A DNA stretch of 64,000 bases from NCBI RefSeq assembly GCF_028656955.1, contig NZ_JAMDGY010000024.1, positions 248,001-312,000 of the forward strand. Direction: 5' to 3'. Origin of the DNA: Pseudomonas fontis. GTDB taxonomy: Bacteria > Pseudomonadota > Gammaproteobacteria > Pseudomonadales > Pseudomonadaceae. The first letter of the stretch is position 1. Every line of letters begins with the position of its first letter. Below are positions 54,568 through 62,040 of the stretch, piece by piece. The notes under the pieces are model-generated. The model did no database searches. It was given only the letters and a program-made list of their open reading frames with translations, and was not told where the DNA came from. The position numbers and the translations under genes are program-made.

Positions 54568-54643
54568 CATCGCCGGCAAGGCCGGCTCCCACAGTATTGG
54601 CAGCATTGCAGATACCTGTGGGAGCCGGCCTTGCCGGCGATGA
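54568..54643. repeat. REP pair (inverted) after fdhA
   Basis: CATCGCCGGCAAGGCCGGCT and inverted GTGGGAGCCGGCCTTGCCGG, marking the end of the glyA-sox-purU-fdhA cluster. Confidence 0.85.
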
Positions 54644-54717
54644 CGCCGGAACTAACACCCTCAATCACCAGTCCAACCCTCGTTTTCCCTAGCCGTTCCG
54701 GCTGACGAGGTTCTTTG

Positions 54718-55284
54718 ATGAAACGTTTCGCACTGCTCTCCCTGATGGCCCTGGCCAGCACTTCGGCCTTGGCCTTCAACCTCAACGACGCGGCCAATGC
54801 CGTCTCCGCCATGCAGGGCAACAAGCAGGGCGCCGCCGTCGAGGCCCCCGCCGCATCGGCCAACCTGCTCAATACCCTCGGCAGCGAACTCAAGGTCACC
54901 CCGGAACAAGCCATCGGCGGTACCGGCGCCTTGCTCGGCCTGGCCAAGAACCAGCTCAGCAGCACCGACTACGCGCAATTGAGCAAGGCCGTCCCAGGCC
55001 TGGACCTGCTCTCCGGCGAAAAAGCCCTGGGCGGTTTGAGCGGTCTGGGCGAGCTGCTCGGCAAAAGCGGCGAGTCCTCGGCCCTGAGCAACGCCCTGGG
55101 CAATGTCAAAGACAGCAACGACCTGAACAACGCCTTCAGCGCCCTGGGCATGAACACCGGGATGATCGGCCAGTTCGCCCCGCTGATCCTGCAATACCTG
55201 GGGCAGCAAGGCGTCGCCGGCTCGCTGCTGCAAAGCCTGGGCGGGATCTGGGGCACAGGCGCTGCAGCCGTTCCTGCAGTCTGA
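54718..55284 (+). CDS. DUF2780 (VcgC/VcgE-like) secreted protein
   Basis: 188-residue exported protein with signal peptide MKRFALLSLMALASTSALAF (cleavage after ALA). The mature part is rich in Ala, Gly, Leu, Ser and Asn, and has repeating weak motifs (GGTGALLGLAKNQLS, LGGLSGLGELLGKSG). It ends QFAPLILQYLGQQGVAGSLL, which is the DUF2780-type C-terminus. The start ATG at 54718 has GAGG upstream; a TTG one codon earlier is not preferred. Function unknown, probably periplasmic. It is convergent with the acyltransferase gene. Confidence 0.8.
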   Translation: MKRFALLSLMALASTSALAFNLNDAANAVSAMQGNKQGAAVEAPAASANLLNTLGSELKVTPEQAIGGTGALLGLAKNQLSSTDYAQLSKAVPGLDLLSGEKALGGLSGLGELLGKSGESSALSNALGNVKDSNDLNNAFSALGMNTGMIGQFAPLILQYLGQQGVAGSLLQSLGGIWGTGAAAVPAV

Positions 55285-55287
55285 GCC

Positions 55288-56175
55288 TCAGCGCAACTCG
55301 GCGCGCAAGCGCTCGATGCGTTCGTCCTTGTCGTGCCACAGCTGGTTGACCCAGTCCTGCACGGTCTGGCGCAAGACCGGGTCGTTCTCGTAGTCGCCGC
55401 TCCACAGGGCCGGGTCCAGCTCGCGTAGCTGGATATCGACGATCACCCTGGGGATCTGGCCGCTGACCAGCGCCCAGAACCCCGGCGCACGCTCGCCGGG
55501 GTAGACCAGGGTGACATCGAGCAGCGCGTCGAGTTGTTGACCCAATGCCGCCAGCACAAAAGCCACACCGCCCGCCTTGGGCTTGAGCAGGTGGCGATAG
55601 GGCGAGCCCTGCGCCGCACGCTTGGCTTCGGTGAAGCGCGTGCCCTCCAGGTAATTGACCACCGTCACCGGCTGGCGCTTGAACAACTCGCAAGCGGCCT
55701 TGGTGATTTCCAGGTCCTGGCCCTTGAGGTGCGGGTGCTTGTCGAGGAAGGCCTTGCTGTAGCGCTTCATGAACGGGTAATCCAGCGCCCACCAGGCCAG
55801 GCCCAGCAACGGCACCCAGATCAGCTCCTTTTTCAGGAAGAACTTGAAGAACGGCACACGGCGGTTCAATACCTGGATCAGCGCCGGGATGTCGACCCAG
55901 GTCTGGTGGTTGCTGATGGCCAGGTAGGAGGTGTCGATACGCAGGCCGGCGGCACCGCGAATGTCCCATTGCGTGGGGATGCACAGGGCGAAGATCAGCT
56001 TGTCGATCTCGGCCCAGGTCTCGGCGATCCCCATCACCGCCCACGAGGCGTAGTCGCGGTAACGGCCGGGCAGCACCAGCTTGAGCAGGGCGAAGACCAT
56101 CAGCGGGCCAATCAGCAGCAGGGTGTTGAGCAGAAGCAGCACAGTGACAAATATGCCGGTCAGCAGGCGTCGCAT
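55288..56175 (-). CDS. PlsC-type acyltransferase (YihG-like)
   Basis: 295-residue membrane acyltransferase of the 1-acylglycerol-3-phosphate O-acyltransferase family. A membrane segment lies at residues about 5-35. The HX4D motif is SNHQTWVDIPAL, and the second signature is VVNYLEGTRFTEAKR. Within the family it looks closest to the YihG/YihG-like group that remodels phosphatidylglycerol or related lipids. Substrate cannot be set from sequence. It is convergent with the DUF2780 gene (3 bp between stops) and divergent from the retropepsin-like gene. Confidence 0.88.
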   Translation of the reverse strand: MRRLLTGIFVTVLLLLNTLLLIGPLMVFALLKLVLPGRYRDYASWAVMGIAETWAEIDKLIFALCIPTQWDIRGAAGLRIDTSYLAISNHQTWVDIPALIQVLNRRVPFFKFFLKKELIWVPLLGLAWWALDYPFMKRYSKAFLDKHPHLKGQDLEITKAACELFKRQPVTVVNYLEGTRFTEAKRAAQGSPYRHLLKPKAGGVAFVLAALGQQLDALLDVTLVYPGERAPGFWALVSGQIPRVIVDIQLRELDPALWSGDYENDPVLRQTVQDWVNQLWHDKDERIERLRAELR

Positions 56176-56354
56176 AGTAAAACTCGTAATCTCGGATAGA
56201 CGGCCGGTAATGATAAGCAGCCTGTAGGATTAGTCCAATTTCTGGCAGGCCAGGGCGCGGACAAATGTTTCACATCGTGTGAGATAGCCTCTTGTGCCGA
56301 ACCTATCCTGCTCTGGCAGTCTAAGCACTGTCTTATCTCAAGGAAGCTGACCCG

Positions 56355-56855
56355 GTGAAATCCGTATTTGCATTGCTTTCCCTGCTCGCGCTGCCGGTTA
56401 TGGCCGCCGAGCCCACCCTGTATGGCCGCTATGAATACATCGGCTTGCCGGAAATCGGCGAGACCCTCAAGGCCAAGATGGACACGGGCGCGCTGACCGC
56501 CTCGCTGTCGGCCACCGACATCAAGCGCTTTACCCGTGACGGCGAAGACTGGGTGCGCTTCCGCCTGGCGACCAAGGACGCCGATGGCAAGGTGTATGAA
56601 CACAAGGTCGCGCGCATCAGCAAGATCAAGACCCGCGCCGATGAAGACGATGAAGGCGAAAGCGTCGAGTCGGCCAAGCGGCCGGTCATCGACCTGGAGC
56701 TGTGCCTGGGCGATGTGAAGCGCACGGTGGAGGTGAACCTCACCGACCGCAGCAGCTTCAACTACCCGTTGCTGATCGGGGCCAAGGCCTTGCGCGAATT
56801 TGGCGCGGCGGTGAACCCGGCGCGGCGGTTTACCGCTGGCAAGCCCGACTGCTGA
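56355..56855 (+). CDS. Retropepsin-like aspartic protease family protein (PF05618 type)
   Basis: 166-residue exported protein of the family formerly called ATP-dependent zinc protease, now viewed as retropepsin-like aspartic proteases. Signal peptide KSVFALLSLLALPVMAAEP; the aspartyl motif KAKMDTGALTASLSATDIKR follows, and the C-terminal LLIGAKALREFGAAVNPAR is the second family motif. It starts with GTG at 56355 after AAGGAAG. Substrate is unknown. A perfect 48-bp palindrome separates it from creB. Confidence 0.85.
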   Translation: MKSVFALLSLLALPVMAAEPTLYGRYEYIGLPEIGETLKAKMDTGALTASLSATDIKRFTRDGEDWVRFRLATKDADGKVYEHKVARISKIKTRADEDDEGESVESAKRPVIDLELCLGDVKRTVEVNLTDRSSFNYPLLIGAKALREFGAAVNPARRFTAGKPDC

Positions 56856-56864
56856 TCGATACCC

Positions 56865-56912
56865 TGTGGGGGCCGGCCTTGCCGGCGATCGCCGGCAAGG
56901 CCGGCCCCCACA
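56865..56912. repeat. Perfect 48-bp palindrome made of two abutting REP cores
   Basis: Runs from TGTGGGGGCCGGCCTTGCCG to its exact inverse with no spacer (centre GATC at 56887-56890), so every base pairs. It begins 10 bp after the preceding stop and ends 16 bp before the creB start codon, inside the likely creB leader. It could terminate upstream transcription or mask the creB ribosome site. Confidence 0.9.
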
Positions 56913-56928
56913 AGAAGTTACAGCGCCC

Positions 56929-57609
56929 ATGCCCCATATTCTGATCGTCGAAGACGAAGCGGCCATCGCCGACACCCTGGTCTTCGCCCTGCAAGGCGAC
57001 GGCCACAGCACTGCATGGGTAACCCTGGGCAGCGCCGCGCTGGACCAGCAGCGTCAGCATCCCGCCGACCTGATCATCCTCGACATCGGCCTGCCCGATA
57101 TCAGCGGCTTTGAAACCTGCCGCCAGCTGCGTCGCTTCAGCGACGTGCCGGTGATGTTCCTAAGTGCCCGCGATGGCGAGATCGACCGTATCGTCGGCCT
57201 GGAAATCGGCGCCGACGACTACGTCGTCAAACCCTTCAGCCCCCGTGAAGTGGCCGCGCGGGTGCGGGCCATCCTCAAGCGCATGGCCCCGCGTGCCGAA
57301 GCGCCTGCCAGCAGCGAGACCTTCGTCATCGACACCCTGCGCATGCAGATCAGCTACCGCGCCCAGCCGCTGGTGCTGACCCGCCATGAATTTCGCCTGC
57401 TGCAATGCCTGCTCGAACAGCCCGAGCGGGTGTTCAGCCGCGAGCAACTGCTCGACGCCGTAGGCGTGGCCAGCGATGCCGGCTACGAGCGCAGCATCGA
57501 CAGCCACATCAAGAGCCTGCGCGCCAAGCTGCGCCTGGTCGCCCCCGCTGGCGAACCGATCCAGACCCACCGTGGCCTGGGTTACAGCTACAGCCCGGGC
57601 AACAGCTGA
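56929..57609 (+). CDS. creB: Response regulator CreB
   Basis: 226-residue OmpR-family regulator of the CreBC system (linked in pseudomonads to beta-lactamase control and envelope stress). Receiver domain: acidic pair VEDE, phospho-acceptor IILDIGLPDISG (Asp52), MFLSARDGEID and DDYVVKPFS. The winged-helix C-terminus ends SIDSHIKSLRAKLRLV and HRGLGYSYSPG. The start ATG is at 56929; an earlier in-frame start would read through the 48-bp palindrome. The stop overlaps the creC start. Confidence 0.93.
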   Translation: MPHILIVEDEAAIADTLVFALQGDGHSTAWVTLGSAALDQQRQHPADLIILDIGLPDISGFETCRQLRRFSDVPVMFLSARDGEIDRIVGLEIGADDYVVKPFSPREVAARVRAILKRMAPRAEAPASSETFVIDTLRMQISYRAQPLVLTRHEFRLLQCLLEQPERVFSREQLLDAVGVASDAGYERSIDSHIKSLRAKLRLVAPAGEPIQTHRGLGYSYSPGNS

Positions 57610-59042
57610 TGCGCCTGGGTATCCGCATCTTCCTGGTGTACTTCCTGTTCGTCGGGCTGACCGGCTACTTCATCCTCAGCACCGTGCGCGAACAGGTGCG
57701 CCCTGGCGTGCGCCAGTCCACCGAGGAAACCCTGGTGGACACCGCCAACCTGCTGGCGGAGATCCTGCGCGATGAGGTCAAGGCCGGCACCCTGGGCCAG
57801 AGCCGCCTGCCCGAACTGCTCAAGGCCTACGGCCAGCGCCAGCCGAACGCCGAGATCTGGGGCCTGGCCAAGACCCAGGTCAACCATCGCATCTACGTCA
57901 CCGACGCCAAGGGCGTGGTCCTGCTCGACTCCAGCGGTGAGGCGGTGGGCCAGGACTACTCGCGCTGGAACGACGTCTACCTGACCTTGCAGGGCCGGTA
58001 CGGTGCGCGTTCCACCCGCAGCATCGCGGATGATCCGGATTCCTCGGTGATGCACGTGGCGGCGCCGATTCTGGACGGCGGCAAGATCATTGGCGTGGTC
58101 ACCGTGGCCAAGCCCAACAGCTCGCTGCAACCCTATGTTGATCGTTCCGAAAAGCGTCTGGTCAACCTGGGCCTGGGCTTGATCGTGCTCGGCCTGTTGC
58201 TGGGCGCTGGGCTGTCGTGGTGGCTGGCGCGCTCGCTGCGCCGCCTGACCCACTACGCCCAGGCCGTCAGCGAAGGCGAGCGGGTGGCATTGCCGCATTA
58301 TCGCGGCGGCGAACTGGCGACCCTGGCGGGCGCGGTGGAACGCATGCGCACCCAGCTTGAGGGCAAAGCCTATGTGGAGCGCTACGTGCACACCCTGACC
58401 CACGAGCTGAAAAGCCCGTTGGCGGCGATTCGCGGTGCCAGCGAGCTGCTTCAGGGGCCGATGCCGGAAGAGCAGCGCCAACGCTTCGCCAGCAATATCG
58501 AAAGCGAAAGCGCGCGCATGCAGCAGTTGATCGAGCGGCTGCTGCACCTGGCGCAGGTCGAGCAGCGTCATGGCCTGGAGGATCAACGCCAGGTTGAACT
58601 GGCGGCGATGGTCGATGAGTTGCTGGTTGCCCAGACCGCCCGGATCGAAAGCGCCGGCTTGCAGGTGCGCCAGCGCGTGCCGGCGCCGGTGCGCTTGCTG
58701 TGCGAGCCGTTCCTGATGCGCCAGGCCATCGCCAACCTGCTGGAAAACGCCCTGGACTTCACCCCGCCTGGCGGGCTGCTGGTGTTTGAACTGGAGCAGC
58801 TCGAAGGCCGCGTGGCGCTGAGCCTGTACAACCAGGGCGAGGCGATCCCCGACTATGCCTTGGGCCGGCTCAGCGAGCGTTTCTATTCCCTGCCGCGTCC
58901 GGGCAGCGGGCGCAAGAGCACCGGCCTTGGGCTGAACTTCGTCGAAGAGGTGATGCAGTTGCATGGCGGCTCACTGGCGGTGGCCAACGTCGAGGACGGC
59001 GTGCGCGTGCGCCTGTGGCTGCCGGTCAACCGTGTGAGCTGA
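57609..59042 (+). CDS. creC: Sensor histidine kinase CreC
   Basis: 477-residue membrane kinase. The first membrane segment is RIFLVYFLFVGLTGYFILST. The periplasmic sensor spans about residues 30-185 (Cache-like, WNDVYLTLQGRYGARSTRSI). A second membrane segment lies near 187-207, then HAMP. The phospho-accepting His265 is in LTHELKSPLAAIRGASELL, and the ATPase domain has NLLENALDFT and GSGRKSTGLGLNFV. Its ATG shares one base with the creB stop (57609), so the pair is co-translated. Confidence 0.93.
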   Translation: MRLGIRIFLVYFLFVGLTGYFILSTVREQVRPGVRQSTEETLVDTANLLAEILRDEVKAGTLGQSRLPELLKAYGQRQPNAEIWGLAKTQVNHRIYVTDAKGVVLLDSSGEAVGQDYSRWNDVYLTLQGRYGARSTRSIADDPDSSVMHVAAPILDGGKIIGVVTVAKPNSSLQPYVDRSEKRLVNLGLGLIVLGLLLGAGLSWWLARSLRRLTHYAQAVSEGERVALPHYRGGELATLAGAVERMRTQLEGKAYVERYVHTLTHELKSPLAAIRGASELLQGPMPEEQRQRFASNIESESARMQQLIERLLHLAQVEQRHGLEDQRQVELAAMVDELLVAQTARIESAGLQVRQRVPAPVRLLCEPFLMRQAIANLLENALDFTPPGGLLVFELEQLEGRVALSLYNQGEAIPDYALGRLSERFYSLPRPGSGRKSTGLGLNFVEEVMQLHGGSLAVANVEDGVRVRLWLPVNRVS

Positions 59043-59045
59043 GTC

Positions 59046-59061
59046 TCCACACAAACTCCAC
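59046..59061 (+). promoter_or_regulatory. Candidate cre-tag upstream of creD
   Basis: TCCAC-N6-TCCAC (59046-59061) follows the creC stop and lies 65 bp before the creD start. It matches the known cre-tag layout TTCAC-N6-TTCAC with one substitution in each half, the same in both. CreB control of creD is known in other bacteria. Confidence 0.5.
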
Positions 59062-59126
59062 AATCGCTCCCCGCAGGCTCCATATCGGTTGCGCAGACTC
59101 TGCCCATCGAAACCGGAGCCTTGCAC

Positions 59127-60455
59127 ATGAACCGAACCCTCAGCTTCAAACTGGGCGCGATTGCCTTCCTGATCATCCTCTTGCTGATCCCGCTGCTGAT
59201 GATTGGCGGCCTGATCAGCGAGCGCCAGGCACTGCGCGACAGCGTGGTGCAGGAAATCGCCCAGAGCTCCAGCCTGAGCCAGCAGATCAGCGGGCCGTTG
59301 CTGGTGGTGCCGTACCGCAAGACCGTGAAGACCTGGCTGACCCAGGACGGCCATACCTTCCAGGAAGACCGCCAGAACAGCGGCTTCCTGTACTTCCTGC
59401 CGGAGACTTTCGAACTCAACGGCACGGCCCAGACCACCCTGCGATCACGGGGTATCTACGAGGCGCGGCTGTTCCAGGCGAACAACCAGATCAGCGGCCA
59501 GTTCAAGGTGCCGGCGAACTGGGGCATCACTGATGAATTGCAGAGCTACCGCTTCGACACACCGTTCATTGCGGTGGGTATCAGCGATATTCGTGGCATC
59601 CAGAAGGGCCTGAACCTCACGCTCAACGGCGAGGCCCTGGCATTCGAGGCGGGCACCGGGCTGGGTTGGTTGGGCGGTGGGGTGCATGTGCCGCTGGGCA
59701 ACCTCGACGGCAAGAGCGAAGCGCGCCTGGACTATGCCTTCGACCTGGCCTTGCAGGGCACTGGCCAGTTGCACGTGGTGCCAGTCGGGCGAACCAGCAC
59801 GGTCAGCCTCAAGGCCAACTGGCCGCACCCAAGCTTTGTCGGCAGCTACCTGCCGGCGGAGCGCGAGATTACCGCCGAGGGCTTCAGTGCCCAGTGGCAG
59901 GCGTCGTTCTTCTCCACCAACCTTGAGGATGTGCTGAGTGAGTGCGTGAACAAGGATGCGTGTGATGACTTTCGTGGTCGCACCTTTGGCGTGAGCTTTG
60001 TCGACCCGGTGGACCAGTACCTCAAGAGCGACCGGGCGATCAAATATGCACTGCTGTTCATTGCCCTGACGTTTGCCGGCTTCTTCCTGTTCGAGGTGTT
60101 GAAGGGGCTGAGCGTGCACCCGATCCAGTACGCGTTGGTGGGCGCTGCGCTGGCGTTCTTCTACCTGCTGTTGCTGTCGTTGTCGGAGCACCTGGGGTTT
60201 GGCTTGGCTTATGCGCTGTCGGCCAGTGGCTGTGTGCTGCTGATCGGTTTCTATCTGTGCCATGTGCTGCACAGTGCGGCGCGCGGGCTGGGGTTCGCGG
60301 CGGGGTTGGCGGTGCTGTACGCAATGCTCTACGGCTTGCTGAGCGCTGAGGACTATGCGCTGCTGATGGGCTCGTTGCTGCTGTTTGCGCTGCTGGGCGC
60401 GTTCATGGTGCTGACCCGTCGGCTGGACTGGTACGGCGTGGGGAGGGGGCAATGA
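59127..60455 (+). CDS. creD: Cell envelope integrity protein CreD
   Basis: 442-residue inner-membrane protein. An N-terminal membrane segment (FLIILLLIPLLMIGGLISER) is followed by a large periplasmic domain (residues about 40-310). The C-terminal part has about five membrane segments (YALLFIALTFAGFFLFEVLK, then LAFFYLLLLSLSEHLGF). CreD is the main output of CreBC; its loss affects beta-lactam resistance and envelope properties in related bacteria. The start ATG at 59127 follows CCGGAG; a TTG 6 bp earlier is not preferred. Confidence 0.93.
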   Translation: MNRTLSFKLGAIAFLIILLLIPLLMIGGLISERQALRDSVVQEIAQSSSLSQQISGPLLVVPYRKTVKTWLTQDGHTFQEDRQNSGFLYFLPETFELNGTAQTTLRSRGIYEARLFQANNQISGQFKVPANWGITDELQSYRFDTPFIAVGISDIRGIQKGLNLTLNGEALAFEAGTGLGWLGGGVHVPLGNLDGKSEARLDYAFDLALQGTGQLHVVPVGRTSTVSLKANWPHPSFVGSYLPAEREITAEGFSAQWQASFFSTNLEDVLSECVNKDACDDFRGRTFGVSFVDPVDQYLKSDRAIKYALLFIALTFAGFFLFEVLKGLSVHPIQYALVGAALAFFYLLLLSLSEHLGFGLAYALSASGCVLLIGFYLCHVLHSAARGLGFAAGLAVLYAMLYGLLSAEDYALLMGSLLLFALLGAFMVLTRRLDWYGVGRGQ

Positions 60456-60664
60456 GCGGCTTGCGCGAGGAGCGGCGGGGGGGGGCGGGGCTGGTCAAGC
60501 GGATTGAGCGGTGGCTGTGCCATGGCGTTGCCAAGCCTGGGCCGCTTCACGGCCCATTGCCGGCAAGGCCGGCTTCCACAAAGTGAGGCATGCACTGAAT
60601 TGCTGTTGTAGCCGCTGCCGACAGGCTGCGCTGGAGCCCGTGAGGGCTCCCAAGGATGCCAGCA
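60456..60664. other. Intergenic region after creD with two half repeats
   Basis: 209 bp between creD and the glutathione transferase gene (convergent). It contains a single REP core (about 60554-60580, CATTGCCGGCAAGGCCGGCT) and a half copy of the second repeat family (60607-60660, starting TGTAGCCGCTGCCGACAGGC). An ORF of about 44 codons starting at 60452 and ending in the REP is not supported. Confidence 0.6.
60607..60660. repeat. Half copy of the second interspersed palindrome family
   Basis: TGTAGCCGCTGCCGACAGGC with the inner GGAGCCC...GGGCTCC hairpin, matching the left part of the copy at 26439. The inverted right arm is missing. Confidence 0.75.
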
Positions 60665-61297
60665 TCAGGTCAGCGCCGGGTCCGTTGCCTTCATCGAGGC
60701 GCGCTGGTTTACCTGGGCATACCAGGCCGCCAGCTTCGGCTGGCGCTCGCGCCAACCAAACTCGGGCATACGAAAATCCAGATAGCCCAGCGCACACGCC
60801 ACGCCAATCGCCGCCACATCAAACACCGAACTCAGCTCGGCCACATGTTCCTGTTCCAGGTGTGCCAACCCACGGCGTACCTTGTCCAGCTGCGCCTCGA
60901 CCCAGGCATCCCAACGCTTCTCTTCAGGGCGCAGGAAGGTCTCGTAGCGGGTCAGCACCGCCGCATCCATGATCGCATCGCCCAGCGCCGCCAGGGTCAG
61001 GCGCCGCCAGCGGGCCGGGCCCTCACGCGGGATCAGCGGGTTGCCGACATGCTGATCGTCGAGGTACTCGACAATCACCCGGCTATCAAACAGCACCGTG
61101 CCGTCGGCCAGGCGCAAGGCCGGGATCTTCCCGGCCGGGTTGCCTTCGTTCAACTCGGCCACCGGGTTCACCGGGGTCAGGTTGATGGTCTTCAAGGCCA
61201 CCCGGTCGGTCTGCCCGGTTTCATGCAGCAACACCAGCACCTTGCGCACGAACGGCGAGGCCGGCGAATGGAACAGCGTCATGGTTGCGACAGACAT
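60665..61297 (-). CDS. Glutathione S-transferase family protein
   Basis: 210-residue cytosolic GST. The thioredoxin-like N-terminal domain has the start FHSPASPFVRKVLVLLHETG (active-site Ser-Pro region) and glutathione-contact AGKIPALRLADGTVLFDSRV followed by IVEYLDDQH. The C-terminal helical domain follows, ending WYAQVNQRASMKATDPAL. It is closest in pattern to small bacterial GSTs (YibF-like). Substrate unknown. It lies 9 bp from msrA on the same strand, so they may be co-transcribed in an oxidative-stress context. Confidence 0.88.
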   Translation of the reverse strand: MSVATMTLFHSPASPFVRKVLVLLHETGQTDRVALKTINLTPVNPVAELNEGNPAGKIPALRLADGTVLFDSRVIVEYLDDQHVGNPLIPREGPARWRRLTLAALGDAIMDAAVLTRYETFLRPEEKRWDAWVEAQLDKVRRGLAHLEQEHVAELSSVFDVAAIGVACALGYLDFRMPEFGWRERQPKLAAWYAQVNQRASMKATDPALT

Positions 61298-61306
61298 GGC
61301 CAGCCC

Positions 61307-61972
61307 TCAGTTGCCTTGCAGGCTAGGCGGCATGCACACACCGGTACCACCGATGCCGCAATAGCCTTCAGGGTTCTTGGCCAGGTACTGCTGGTGGTAG
61401 GCCTCGGCGAAGAACACGGTTGGCGCCTGCTCGACCTCGGTGGTGATCTCGCCGAAGCCGGCCTTGCTCAGCTCAGCCTGGAACGCCGCTTTGCTGGCCA
61501 GTGCCTGGTCGAGGTGCTGTGGGCTGGTGCAGTAGATCACCGAGCGGTACTGGGTGCCGATGTCGTTGCCCTGGCGCATGCCCTGGGTCGGGTTGTGCAG
61601 TTCCCAGAACATGGTCAGCAGCTCTTCATAGCTGAGCTTGTCCTTGTCGAACACCACCAGCACCACTTCGGTGTGGCCGGTCAGGCCCGAGCAGACTTCT
61701 TCATAGGTCGGGTTGGGGGTGAAGCCGCCGGCATAACCCACCACGGTGCTGACCACGCCGTCGCGCTGCCAGAAGCGGCGCTCGGCGCCCCAGAAGCAGC
61801 CCAGGCCGAAAATCGCGAAGTCGACGTTTTCGAAGAACGGGCCCAGCAGCGGGGTTTCTTTGAAGACGAAGTGTTTTTCAGGCAGGGCCATCGGTGTTTC
61901 GCGGCCAGGCAGCGCCTGTTCCGCAGTAGGCAGGACGTTTTTGTGCACGAGAATCTCCGAACGCAGGACCAT
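61307..61972 (-). CDS. msrA: Peptide methionine sulfoxide reductase MsrA
   Basis: 221-residue repair enzyme reducing methionine-S-sulfoxide. The catalytic motif is [14 protein letters not shown], with the fold residues [20 protein letters not shown] and [12 protein letters not shown]. The C-terminal recycling cysteines are in [16 protein letters not shown]. The N-terminal extension ([20 protein letters not shown]) matches the longer Pseudomonas/E. coli type. It is downstream of the c-di-GMP gene and upstream of the GST gene. Confidence 0.96.
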   Translation of the reverse strand: MVLRSEILVHKNVLPTAEQALPGRETPMALPEKHFVFKETPLLGPFFENVDFAIFGLGCFWGAERRFWQRDGVVSTVVGYAGGFTPNPTYEEVCSGLTGHTEVVLVVFDKDKLSYEELLTMFWELHNPTQGMRQGNDIGTQYRSVIYCTSPQHLDQALASKAAFQAELSKAGFGEITTEVEQAPTVFFAEAYHQQYLAKNPEGYCGIGGTGVCMPPSLQGN

Positions 61973-62040
61973 GACCCATTCCTCTTCAAGGCAGGATGTT
62001 TAGGGATAGACCGATAGTGTGCCCGAGTGTTACAGCGCTG

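Noticed and set aside
51540..54643. CRISPR array suggested by repeated palindromes
   Set aside because: Repeats are kilobases apart, in inverted pairs, without regular unique spacers or cas genes; they are REP elements.
60452..60586. 44-codon ORF overlapping the creD stop
   Set aside because: Low-complexity Arg/Gly sequence that ends inside a REP core; no recognised homology or independent support.
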